Shown here piece after piece: positions 8,995-17,236 of a DNA stretch of 64,000 bases (the stretch's first letter is position 1; every line of letters starts with the position of its first letter). Made by a program: the position numbers and the translations under genes. The DNA is from Bacteroidales bacterium (GTDB lineage Bacteria; Bacteroidota; Bacteroidia; Bacteroidales; VadinHA17). The DNA lies in contig PLLO01000008.1 of the NCBI GenBank assembly GCA_003142255.1, positions 1-64,000 on the forward strand, read 5' to 3'. A model generated the notes under the pieces. It saw only the letters and a list, made by a program, of their open reading frames with translations. It was not told the DNA's origin and searched no databases.

Positions 8995-10464
8995 CTAAAA
9001 CACCAAAGTCTGTATCGAATGTGGCAGAATATGTATTTCAGCCTCACCCTTTCCAGCACAAAGAACATATCTGGCCTCTATCGTACTCTGGTTCATCACA
9101 ATGATAACCACGCTTCCGTCTTCATTTATGAATCCCGTTGTAATAAGCTGACTGCGGCTTGCAGTACTAACTATCCTTTTTGCCCCCGGGCGGATGAACT
9201 TAGAAAAATGGCCAATGTAATAATAGGCCGGTGTGAAAATAAGTTCACCTGTCTTTGTATTTCCATGAACAGGAGCGAAGCAGAAGTTGCCGATATGATT
9301 CGGCCCGCCTGTTTCATCAAGTAATATGTTCCAGTCGGTCCAGCCGCATGCACCATTGTTGAAATCATTGATCATTGCCTCTCCATATCTTTCAGCCAGG
9401 CTCCAGTCATAGTATCGCGCTGTGTCAAAATCACCATTGCTGCCTTCAGTAAAGAGAAGGTTAGTGCCGGGATATGTCTCGTGGACAATGCCGAGGTTTG
9501 AAAACATCTGCGTGCCACCGCTCCAGTCCTCATACCAGTGGAATCCCATTCCCCAAACATATTTCGCTGCATCAGGGTCATCAAGTATAACCCTTGCTCT
9601 CTGGGCAATAAGGTCGCGGTTATGATCCCATACAATTATTTTCTTGTCGCCAAGACCCTCTTTTTCCATTGTCGGGCCAAGATAATTTTTCAGGAAATCC
9701 CTTTCATCTTCGGCGTAATAGATGCACGATTCCCATTTTTGAACTGCCATCGGTTCGTTCTGAACGGTTATTCCCCAGACTGGAATGCCAGCCTTCTCAT
9801 AACTCTTGATGAATTTTGTATAGTAGGTTGCCCATGACTGGAAAAACTCAGGCAGAAGTTTACCACCATGGAGCATATTGTTATTATCTTTCATGAATGC
9901 CGGCGGACTCCAGGGGCTTGCAAACAAGGTAAGTTTGCCGCCTGCAGCTGTAATGGCTTTTCTGATGAGGGGCATCTTGAACTTTTCGTCATGAGCCAGT
10001 GTAAACGATTTTAATTCTTTGTCGCCTTCATCAACATATGTATAGCTGTCGCTCGAGAAATCGCAGCTGTTGATGTTAGTCCTGCCAAGTGAATAACCTA
10101 TCCCTTTTTGAATATCATAATAGGCTGTCAGAAGCTGCTGCTGTTTTTCCTCAGGAAGCTTGGCAAATGTCTCGGCAGCTGCGTCAGTAAGTGCTCCACC
10201 TATACCGAGGAATGACTGGAATGTCTTTGTCGGATCGGCAAAGAGATAAATATGCTTTTCGGATGTCTTCACAGGTGCAGTAAAGATGACAGTATCGGTA
10301 TGGGAGAGACGGAAGTCAGAACTGTCGGCTGTCGTATATACGACAACCTTTTTTCCTTCCGTCTTAAATGTGTCGAATGGCGCTCCGGCAGTTACATTTT
10401 TTTGTTGCGGTCCGCTGCATGCGAAGAGCAGAAGCAACGGTATTAATAAATAACTTTTTATCAT
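8995..10464 (-). CDS. GH30 family glycoside hydrolase, lipoprotein
   Basis: The protein has 489 residues and a lipoprotein signal (LLLLFAC, Cys16), so it is probably attached to the outer membrane. The GH30 clan A barrel is clear: FLGIGGALTDAAAETFAKL, RTNINSCDFSSDSYTY, FASPWSPPAFMKDNN, the acid/base Glu237 in VQNEP and the nucleophile Glu340 in LLFTEGSN. A short beta-sandwich forms the last 70 residues. The family includes beta-glucosylceramidase and beta-1,6-glucanase; this sequence resembles those subfamilies rather than GH30 xylanases. It is the last gene of a tight minus-strand run that starts with the GMC oxidoreductase, 39 bases after the DUF4352-like gene. Confidence 0.92.
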   Translation of the reverse strand: MIKSYLLIPLLLLFACSGPQQKNVTAGAPFDTFKTEGKKVVVYTTADSSDFRLSHTDTVIFTAPVKTSEKHIYLFADPTKTFQSFLGIGGALTDAAAETFAKLPEEKQQQLLTAYYDIQKGIGYSLGRTNINSCDFSSDSYTYVDEGDKELKSFTLAHDEKFKMPLIRKAITAAGGKLTLFASPWSPPAFMKDNNNMLHGGKLLPEFFQSWATYYTKFIKSYEKAGIPVWGITVQNEPMAVQKWESCIYYAEDERDFLKNYLGPTMEKEGLGDKKIIVWDHNRDLIAQRARVILDDPDAAKYVWGMGFHWYEDWSGGTQMFSNLGIVHETYPGTNLLFTEGSNGDFDTARYYDWSLAERYGEAMINDFNNGACGWTDWNILLDETGGPNHIGNFCFAPVHGNTKTGELIFTPAYYYIGHFSKFIRPGAKRIVSTASRSQLITTGFINEDGSVVIIVMNQSTIEARYVLCAGKGEAEIHILPHSIQTLVF

Positions 10465-10503
10465 GAGGTTGATATTTTAAGAATATTGTGCAATAATTAT
10501 CTA

Positions 10504-11007
10504 TCAGAATAATCTTATCATAACTTTTCTGAATTTTCCGCTGTTAAATACATCTCCCATCAGGGTTTCTCCTCTTACCATCAAAAATGGTCTTGTAACC
10601 GTAAATGGGAGGTCGAAAGCCAGATAAGTAGAATCTGAAGCTCCTGCCGGAGTATTGTATTTGTCAATATATCCGAAGGGATGAGATTTTTCAAGGAACT
10701 GCTGAACCTTAGGAAGGTTATCATATTTACTTCCATGTTCGTCGATTATATAGCCTATGTTGTTATCCCAGTTATGTCCAACCCTCCTGGCCCTGTTTTC
10801 AACCCTGAATGTCACCACGTAAAACATGCCATTTGCTTTAAGCGTATCGGTGCCATTTTTCAGGAACCTTGAGACCATATAATTTGAAACTGAATATTCA
10901 AAATCGTCATGATGGATCCTGTCTCCGACACCTATCACATACTCCGTTTTGTTTGAAGTGCAGGATGTCAGCAATAACACCACCGGTATTATAAAGAAGT
11001 TTTTCAT
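10504..11007 (-). CDS. DUF4352-like lipoprotein
   Basis: A 167-residue lipoprotein (VLLLTSC, Cys16). The body follows the DUF4352/telokin-like pattern: DRIHHDDFEYSVSNY, then FYVVTFRVENRAR, a Gly-Ser-Lys-Tyr turn, and DLPFTVTRPFLMVRG near the end. Such immunoglobulin-like domains are common in exported proteins of unknown role. Its start overlaps the stop of the aldehyde dehydrogenase gene by four bases (ATGA), so it is translationally coupled to an enzyme of a quite different compartment. The function is unknown. Confidence 0.7.
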   Translation of the reverse strand: MKNFFIIPVVLLLTSCTSNKTEYVIGVGDRIHHDDFEYSVSNYMVSRFLKNGTDTLKANGMFYVVTFRVENRARRVGHNWDNNIGYIIDEHGSKYDNLPKVQQFLEKSHPFGYIDKYNTPAGASDSTYLAFDLPFTVTRPFLMVRGETLMGDVFNSGKFRKVMIRLF

Positions 11008-12380
11008 CTCAACAGCAGTTTTATAATATTCTCTTTAAAATTTGTGTAAGGCGGATATCTTGCAAAAATATCCACAAGATTTGATTTCACAAGCACCGAC
11101 CTCATATTTGAGAAAGTCTCGAACGATTTTCTTCCATGGTACCTGCCAATTCCGCTGGGACCTATTCCTCCATATGGAAGGTAAGGTGATGCGATTTGCA
11201 TTACCGTATCATTAATAGATGCAGAACCGCTCTCAGTCCTGGCAAGGAAACTGCGGACAAGTTTTTTATTACGTGTGAATATATAGGTCGCCAGCGGTTT
11301 TGGGTTCTTTTCGATTATGCTGTAAACCTCTTCTATGTTCTGATATTCAATAACCGGCAGTATCGGACCGAAAATTTCCTCAAGCATCACCGGGTCACCT
11401 GGTTTCACATCTTTAATAATTGTCGGAGCCACATACCTGTTTCCAATGTTGGCAGTTCCCCCTGCTGCAATCTTGCCTGATTTCATCAGTGATGTAAGTC
11501 TTTCTGCACTCGAAGTACTGATGACCCTCGCAAAATCTTTGCTCTCCTCCGGGTTCTCACCATAGAAATCCCTTATTTTGGCTGACAATATCTCCAGGAA
11601 GCGATCTTTAATTCTGCTGTCAATTAGCAGATAGTCGGGAGCAACACATGTCTGGCCGGCATTGATGAATTTGCCCCATGCGATACGTGTTGCTGCAAAA
11701 TTGAGCTTCGCATCTGCTGCAACGACACAGGGATTTTTACCCCCCAGCTCAAGCGAAATGGGCGTTAGGTTAACTGAAGCCTTCTCCATTATATGCCTTC
11801 CGACCCTGGGACTTCCTGTAAAAAAAATATAGTCAAACTTGTAGTCAAGCAGATATTCGCTTACCGAATGATCACCCGGAAAAACTGCAATAAGCGCTCC
11901 TGGAAAATTGCTGAGTATTTTCTCGATAACCTTCCCGGTTTCCGGTACCTGTTGAGAAACTTTTAATGCGACACAGTTGCCTGCAGCCAGAGCACCCATT
12001 GCCGGAAGCATTGAAAGCTGAAAAGGGAAGTTCCATGGCGACATTACAAGTACCTGGCCATAAGGCTGTGGCAGGACATAGGAATGAGCAGGGAAATGGA
12101 CAAGTGGTGTCTTGACTCTTCTTCGTCCTGACCATTTTTTCAGATTCCTGATGGTATAATTTAGTTCAGCAAGAACAAAACGAGTCTCGGTGGCGACCGT
12201 TTCGAATTCTGGTTTATGAAAATCCCGGTTCAAAGCCTCCTTAATCTCATTCTCATACTTTAGTATAAGCGATCTTAACTTTTTCAGGTTCGAAAGCCTG
12301 TAACCTGTATCACGTGTTGCTCCTGATAAAAAGAATTTTCTTTGTTCTGCGAGTATTACTCCGATCTCTTCTTTTTCCAT
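11004..12380 (-). CDS. NAD(P)-dependent aldehyde dehydrogenase, class 3 type
   Basis: The 458-residue length and sequence fit class 3 (fatty/aromatic aldehyde) dehydrogenases such as CoxD/ALDH3. Motifs seen are the cofactor region SPWNFPFQLSMLPAMGALAAGN, the FFTGSPRVGR turn, the general base Glu211 in LELGGKNP and the catalytic Cys245 in NAGQTC. No signal peptide is present, so the enzyme is cytoplasmic. Its start lies inside the last 25 bases of the GMC oxidoreductase gene and its stop overlaps the next gene by four bases. The pair with the GMC enzyme suggests sequential alcohol-to-aldehyde-to-acid oxidation. Confidence 0.92.
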   Translation of the reverse strand: MEKEEIGVILAEQRKFFLSGATRDTGYRLSNLKKLRSLILKYENEIKEALNRDFHKPEFETVATETRFVLAELNYTIRNLKKWSGRRRVKTPLVHFPAHSYVLPQPYGQVLVMSPWNFPFQLSMLPAMGALAAGNCVALKVSQQVPETGKVIEKILSNFPGALIAVFPGDHSVSEYLLDYKFDYIFFTGSPRVGRHIMEKASVNLTPISLELGGKNPCVVAADAKLNFAATRIAWGKFINAGQTCVAPDYLLIDSRIKDRFLEILSAKIRDFYGENPEESKDFARVISTSSAERLTSLMKSGKIAAGGTANIGNRYVAPTIIKDVKPGDPVMLEEIFGPILPVIEYQNIEEVYSIIEKNPKPLATYIFTRNKKLVRSFLARTESGSASINDTVMQIASPYLPYGGIGPSGIGRYHGRKSFETFSNMRSVLVKSNLVDIFARYPPYTNFKENIIKLLLR

Positions 12381-13981
12381 TCTTTTTCAAGTTGTATGAG
12401 TTGTCCCGATATTTCATTTTCCTTCAATCCCTCCTTTGCAGAGATCCTGCTAATGGCATATTCTGCCATAGCCGTTATTGTGAGGCTAGGGTTGACACCT
12501 ATATTTCCCTGAACTACGGATCCATCCATAATGTAAAAGTCAGGATAGCCAAATACCTTCAGCTCTTTGTCAACAACACCCGCGGCCGCTGATTCCGACA
12601 TTGGGCATCCTCCAAGTATATGAGCGGTTGTAGGCCGGTCAAAGAAAACTTCAAGGAGAATATTCTGTGGTATGCCGGTAACTTTCCTGGCATATCGCTC
12701 CATAACCTCCTGTCCGACAGGTATATATGCAGGCACCCTTTTCTGACCGCTGTTGTCGATCTTCATCTTCCCCCCGAAAATAGTCCTCTTCCATACCATC
12801 TTCATGGCATTGTCTATTGTCTGCATGACCAGGAATATTACCATACCTGTCGACCATTTGAAATTGAAAACTGTCTTAAGAAACTGGATCGGATGAGTAA
12901 AAGTCTTTTTTATCAGACCAAGAGTCCTTCCTGCCGGAGTTTGCGAACCGGGTACAGAAAGGCCGAAGAACCATTTCATTGCGTTGGAATTATCAGGATA
13001 TTTCACTATCTCCACATGGGTCAGCGGAGCGGGACTGAATACTGAAGTTATAGCAAGTCCGTTATTCATTTTTCCCTTTACCCCTGAGACAGCGCACAAA
13101 GTTTCGGCATTGGTTCTCAGTTCATAGCCAATCATATCTGAAAGCAGCGGAAGGCTCTTATATTTATATTTCTGCTTAAGTAAAAGTTCGAGAGTGCCGA
13201 GCGTCCCGGCAGCAACAATTATACCCTTTGATTTGAATTCTATCCTTTTCTTTCGGAAGAATGAAGTGACCTTACTTGTGCGGATCGTGTAGATCCCGTC
13301 GCTAAAGGTTATCTCTTCTGCTTTAGTCTCAGGGAGTATCTCAAGCCCTAGTTTTTCACCGAACCAAAGGTAATTCCTGTCGAGAGTGTTCTTTGCATTC
13401 TCTCTGCAGCCAACCATGCATCCGCCGCACTCTGTGCATTTTTTACGCAGAGGTCCCAATGAATTGAAATATGGATCAGTATCATCCTCACCTTCAAGAT
13501 TTACACCTACATTAACCGACTCAAATGTGTCATGGGCATTCATCTCCCTGGAGACCTCTTCTAGAACAAGGTCTTCGCGATTGAGATGATTGTATTTTTT
13601 GCGTCCCAGCATGAACGATGCCTTATCATAGAATGGTTCAAGTATCTCTTTCCATTTGCCAAACCTGGACCATGAAACATTGCTGAAGAATTCATCGGGA
13701 GGTATATAAAGGGTGTTGGCATAAACCAGACTTCCGCCTCCTACGCCTGTCCCGCTGAGTATGCTTGCTGTGGAATAAAAAGAGAGTTTCTGAAACCCGA
13801 ATAATCTCAATGATGGTACCCATAGGTACTTTGCCAGATTCCAGTTTGACTTCGGAAAATCGGAAGGGTTGAAGCGCTTCCCCTGCTCAATGGTAAGCAC
13901 CTTATATCCTTTTTCAACCAGGCGGAGGCTCGCCACACTTCCCCCGAAACCCGAACCTATAACAATGTAATCATAGACCAT
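12356..13981 (-). CDS. GMC-family FAD oxidoreductase with Cys4 motif
   Basis: The 541-residue protein starts with an FAD-binding Rossmann motif (IVIGSGFGGSVASLRL, then IEQGKRF) and has the GMC-type second signature GTGVGGGSLVYANTL. The C-terminal catalytic region includes AHILGGCPMS, with the active-site His, and GNIGVNPSLTITAMAEYA. It is closest to the cholesterol-oxidase-like clade. At about residues 180-190 a CTECGGCMVGC run gives Cx2Cx2Cx3C, followed by AKNTLDRNYL. The enzyme probably oxidises a hydrophobic alcohol to an aldehyde or ketone, passing electrons to an acceptor other than oxygen. It leads the GMC-ALDH-lipoprotein-GH30 run. Confidence 0.88.
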   Translation of the reverse strand: MVYDYIVIGSGFGGSVASLRLVEKGYKVLTIEQGKRFNPSDFPKSNWNLAKYLWVPSLRLFGFQKLSFYSTASILSGTGVGGGSLVYANTLYIPPDEFFSNVSWSRFGKWKEILEPFYDKASFMLGRKKYNHLNREDLVLEEVSREMNAHDTFESVNVGVNLEGEDDTDPYFNSLGPLRKKCTECGGCMVGCRENAKNTLDRNYLWFGEKLGLEILPETKAEEITFSDGIYTIRTSKVTSFFRKKRIEFKSKGIIVAAGTLGTLELLLKQKYKYKSLPLLSDMIGYELRTNAETLCAVSGVKGKMNNGLAITSVFSPAPLTHVEIVKYPDNSNAMKWFFGLSVPGSQTPAGRTLGLIKKTFTHPIQFLKTVFNFKWSTGMVIFLVMQTIDNAMKMVWKRTIFGGKMKIDNSGQKRVPAYIPVGQEVMERYARKVTGIPQNILLEVFFDRPTTAHILGGCPMSESAAAGVVDKELKVFGYPDFYIMDGSVVQGNIGVNPSLTITAMAEYAISRISAKEGLKENEISGQLIQLEKEWKKKRSE

Positions 13982-14055
13982 ACTGATTGGTTTGGTGCGG
14001 GGTAAATATAGGAAGTATATTGAAAAGAATGTACTGGCAAATAAAACTGATTGAC

Positions 14056-14871
14056 TTATCCTGTAACCTTGGACTTATCAACTCTTGGCTGCTCCCCCTG
14101 TTTGGCAAACTTTTCGCTTACAAGCTCCGGCCATTTGAGGTCGAGCTCTTTCAGGGTTTTCAATACTACCTCTGCCACTGCATAAATCTTCTGCCAGTTT
14201 TTATCGGCTGGAACTATATACCATGGGACCTCGTTGCAGGTATTTATTATCTTCTCGTAGACTGCAATATAATCATCGAATTTCTCCCTGGTATCCCAGT
14301 CACCGTCCTTATGCTTCCAGTTCTTCTCCTTAAGTTCAATTCTCTCCATAAGCCTCTCCTTCTGAGCTTCTTTTGATACATTCAGGAAGAACTTAAGGAT
14401 CCATGTTTCATTGTGCTCAACGATTCTTTCGAAATCGTTAATCAGCTGGTACCTCTTAGCGATAACTTTGGGAGGAATGAATTTCTGGACTGAAGGCACA
14501 AGTATATCTTCATAGTGAGACCTGATGAAGATCTTTGTCTCCCCTTTATGCGGACACACATTATGGACCCTCCACAAAAAATCATGGGCATACTCTTCTT
14601 CTGTCGGCTTTTTGAAACTGTGTATACCCAGACCGATAGGATTGCAATATTTAAGCAGGCCTTTTGTCACTCCATCCTTACCTGATGCATCCAATCCCTG
14701 GAAAACTATCAGCAGACTGTACCTGTTCTGTGCATACATCTTATATTGAAGCTCACCGATCTGCTTGAGCATTCTCTCAGTCTTCAGTACTGTTTTTTCC
14801 TTATCCCACTCCTTAATGAAAGTGGGTTGGTCTGCGATTTTTATTTTCATATTTTCAATTTTTTTTGTCAT
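14056..14871 (-). CDS. ppk2: Polyphosphate kinase 2 family protein
   Basis: This 271-residue single-domain PPK2 transfers phosphate between polyphosphate and a nucleotide. The Walker A loop is FQGLDASGKDG (about 57-67), the lid region contains KPTEEEYAHDFLWRVH, and the Walker B region is FIRSHYEDIL. The downstream NDFERIVEHNETWILKFFLNVS and GDWDTREKFDDYIAVYE are standard for the family. The length fits one-domain PPK2. Which nucleotide (AMP, ADP or both) is used cannot be decided by eye. An alternative start at the internal Met8 is possible. It is a single gene divergent from rmuC. Confidence 0.92.
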   Translation of the reverse strand: MTKKIENMKIKIADQPTFIKEWDKEKTVLKTERMLKQIGELQYKMYAQNRYSLLIVFQGLDASGKDGVTKGLLKYCNPIGLGIHSFKKPTEEEYAHDFLWRVHNVCPHKGETKIFIRSHYEDILVPSVQKFIPPKVIAKRYQLINDFERIVEHNETWILKFFLNVSKEAQKERLMERIELKEKNWKHKDGDWDTREKFDDYIAVYEKIINTCNEVPWYIVPADKNWQKIYAVAEVVLKTLKELDLKWPELVSEKFAKQGEQPRVDKSKVTG

Positions 14872-14985
14872 TACCTCTTTTAAAGAAATAATTAATTTAA
14901 CGAATATTTATTTCACGATATAAGTTTTAGAGTGACTAAGTTAATAAAATGACAATTTTAATCGGCATGGTAAGGCGAAAACTTA

Positions 14986-14993
14986 TAAATTTG
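14986..14993 (+). promoter_or_regulatory. Candidate -7 box upstream of rmuC
   Basis: TAAATTTG fits TAnnTTTG and lies 24 bases before the rmuC ATG. No convincing TTG box is found 19-21 bases upstream, so the call is weak. Confidence 0.3.
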
Positions 14994-15017
14994 AAGATCA
15001 GCAAAATTTAGTTTGAT

Positions 15018-16280
15018 ATGGAAGTTGCTTTATATATTGCATTGGGATGTGTTGTCGGAGCATTGGTTACCTGGCTTATTTCAAATGCCAGGTATCGCGA
15101 ATCCCTTCTGAAGAAATCTGAGGAGCTCAACGAGATAAAAAGTATGAATGGTGTCCTTCAGGCCAACCTCGATGCACAGGATAAGAGTCTCGGGGAGGTG
15201 AAGAAATCGATGCTCGACACTTTTAAATCGGCTGCTTCAGATGCCCTTCTGCAGAATAATAAGCAATTTCTGGATCTTGCAAAGCCGCAGCTCGAAGCAC
15301 AGGTGAATGCTTCAAAAGGCGATCTTGACATGCGCAAAAGTGCAATCGAAGAGATGCTGAAGCCGGTAAGGGAGTCCATTGACAGTTACAGGAAAAGAAT
15401 AGAGGAGCTCGAAAAGGGATCTGAAAAGACCTTTGGTCAGGTCACGGAAATGCTCTCAAATCTGCAGACTACAAATGCTTCCCTCCAGAAGGAGACAGGT
15501 GCTCTGGTAAATGCACTGAGGAACCCAAGGATCAGAGGACGATGGGGGGAGATAGGGCTCAGAAGGGCAGTCGAATTCTCAGGCATGTCGGCTCATTGCG
15601 ATTTTATTGAACAGGTCTATACAGACGATGATGATTCAATCCTGAAACCCGACATGATAATAAACCTTCCCGGCAACGGCCATGTGGTGGTCGATTCAAA
15701 ACTTCCGCTCGATGCTTACCTTGAAGCTCTCGAAACCGACGACGAAGCTGCCCGTAACCTGTTGTTTGCTAAACATGCCAAAATGTTAAGGGATCATATT
15801 ACCAGGCTTAGCAGGAAGCAGTACTGGTCACAATTCCCGAATGCTCCTGATTTCGTGGTCTTGTATATGGAGGTAGAGTCGGCATTTAATGTAGCTCTGA
15901 TGACAGACAAGACTCTTCTCCAGGACGCAATGAACGATAAGATAATTCTTGCTACACCTACCACCCTCATTGTCATTCTGAAATCAGTGGCAATGTCGTG
16001 GCAGCAGCATAACATTACGGAAAATGCGATGGAGATTATGAATGCAGCTGAAGATTTTTCAACCCGGGTAACGACCTTTGCCGACCATCTCGAAAAGATA
16101 GGCGGAGGGTTGAAGAATGCACTTAAAAGCTATAATGATGCGGTTGGATCCTGGGAAAGCAGGATAGTCCCTGCCAGCAGGAAGCTCGAGCAGCTGAAAG
16201 CCACGGAAAACAAAAATGCACTTCCCGATATTGAAAAAATAGATAAGCCTGTAAGAGGATTGAAAAAACCGGAGGAATAA
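15018..16280 (+). CDS. rmuC: DNA recombination protein RmuC homologue
   Basis: The 420-residue protein has an N-terminal membrane segment (about 2-20), a long coiled coil (about 30-140) and the conserved RmuC nuclease-like core. The core shows RNPRIRGRWGEIGLRRAVE, then DMIINLPGNGHVVVDSKLPL and PDFVVLYMEVESAFNVAL, and ends with a second helical section. RmuC limits rearrangements between inverted repeats in E. coli. It is transcribed alone, and 229 bases without a gene separate it from the receptor cassette. Confidence 0.94.
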   Translation: MEVALYIALGCVVGALVTWLISNARYRESLLKKSEELNEIKSMNGVLQANLDAQDKSLGEVKKSMLDTFKSAASDALLQNNKQFLDLAKPQLEAQVNASKGDLDMRKSAIEEMLKPVRESIDSYRKRIEELEKGSEKTFGQVTEMLSNLQTTNASLQKETGALVNALRNPRIRGRWGEIGLRRAVEFSGMSAHCDFIEQVYTDDDDSILKPDMIINLPGNGHVVVDSKLPLDAYLEALETDDEAARNLLFAKHAKMLRDHITRLSRKQYWSQFPNAPDFVVLYMEVESAFNVALMTDKTLLQDAMNDKIILATPTTLIVILKSVAMSWQQHNITENAMEIMNAAEDFSTRVTTFADHLEKIGGGLKNALKSYNDAVGSWESRIVPASRKLEQLKATENKNALPDIEKIDKPVRGLKKPEE

Positions 16281-16521
16281 TTCCCACAACCTGCAATCTA
16301 TAGCCTTCAGCCTGCAACAATCAAAATAATATTCCGGAATACTCGGGAACAGGAAAATGAAACTAAATGTTCTTGATGTGCAGCAAAAGTGAACAACTTG
16401 TGAAATAATAATTAAATTTGTTCGTTTTTTTTGACTTCAGCAAGATTTTTACCGGAAACAAGGTTATCCTTTATATTAGTCCTGTTTAATACGGCCAAAT
16501 TTCCTGCTTTTGATTATTTTC

Positions 16522-17232
16522 ATGAGGAATCTTGGTTTAATTTTTATTCTATCACTGGTAATATTCTTATCACCAGCTCTATATGGATCAAATGATTATC
16601 GCCCGGTCGCCCGGAGATACCAGGTGACACAGGATACAATTGATAAGCAACTCCTGTTCAATGGCAGGATATGGAGAAACCTTTTTTACAGGGTAAGAGG
16701 CGACCAGTTCCTGTTTTCCGATTCCTTCCTTCCGGCAACAATAGTTATAAACGGGAAGTCATTCCCGGGCAGCAGCATAAAGTACGACATCTGCAACGAT
16801 GAACTCCTTACAAAAGCAGGACGGAATATAATCATTCAGTTGAACAAGCAGATTGTTGAATCTTTCACTTTTGTATATAACAATAAATCATGGCGTTTCC
16901 TAAAGCTTGACAAAGACAGCCTTAATGACCTGAATGGCTATGTCAACCTGCTTTACCAGGGAAATATTTCCCTCTTTGTCAAATACCGGAAAGTCATTCT
17001 TCTTCTGGCAGTAGATAATAAATATGATGAATTTGATCTGACACAGAAAATTTACGTGATGAAAGACGGCAAAGCCTATCCTGTCAGTAACCAGAATGAT
17101 GTAATTGCGCTTTACAGCAGCTATAAACAGCAAATCAGAAATTTTATCAGGACAAATAAACTTCAAATATCACGAAAGAGTCCGGAAAGCTTTGTGCCTC
17201 TCATTGAATATTGTGATAAACTTGGACATTAG
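16522..17232 (+). CDS. Exported protein of unknown function, cassette copy 1, gene A
   Basis: A 236-residue protein from the ATG at 16522; a TTG four codons upstream is less likely. It has a signal peptide (about 1-19). I do not recognise the family by name. Conserved with its paralogue at 23305 are FNGxxW, the DQFLFSDSFLPATI-type segment, KYDIxxDEL, IQLNKQIVESFTF, a Gly-Tyr-x-NxLYxG segment, and the ending NFIRTNKLQIS followed by ESFVPLIEYxD. The pattern suggests a compact mostly beta periplasmic protein. It stops four bases before the receptor start, so the two are probably translated together and may work together. Confidence 0.65.
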   Translation: MRNLGLIFILSLVIFLSPALYGSNDYRPVARRYQVTQDTIDKQLLFNGRIWRNLFYRVRGDQFLFSDSFLPATIVINGKSFPGSSIKYDICNDELLTKAGRNIIIQLNKQIVESFTFVYNNKSWRFLKLDKDSLNDLNGYVNLLYQGNISLFVKYRKVILLLAVDNKYDEFDLTQKIYVMKDGKAYPVSNQNDVIALYSSYKQQIRNFIRTNKLQISRKSPESFVPLIEYCDKLGH

Positions 17233-17236
17233 TAAA

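Noticed and set aside
16413-16420. TAAATTTG promoter box upstream of the first cassette
   Set aside because: The nearest TTG is 12 bases upstream, not 19-21, and the box is about 100 bases from the start; too weak to list.
17105-17236. Longer start for the first STN receptor
   Set aside because: It would overlap the preceding gene by 128 bases and place a poor leader before a good signal peptide that begins at 17237.
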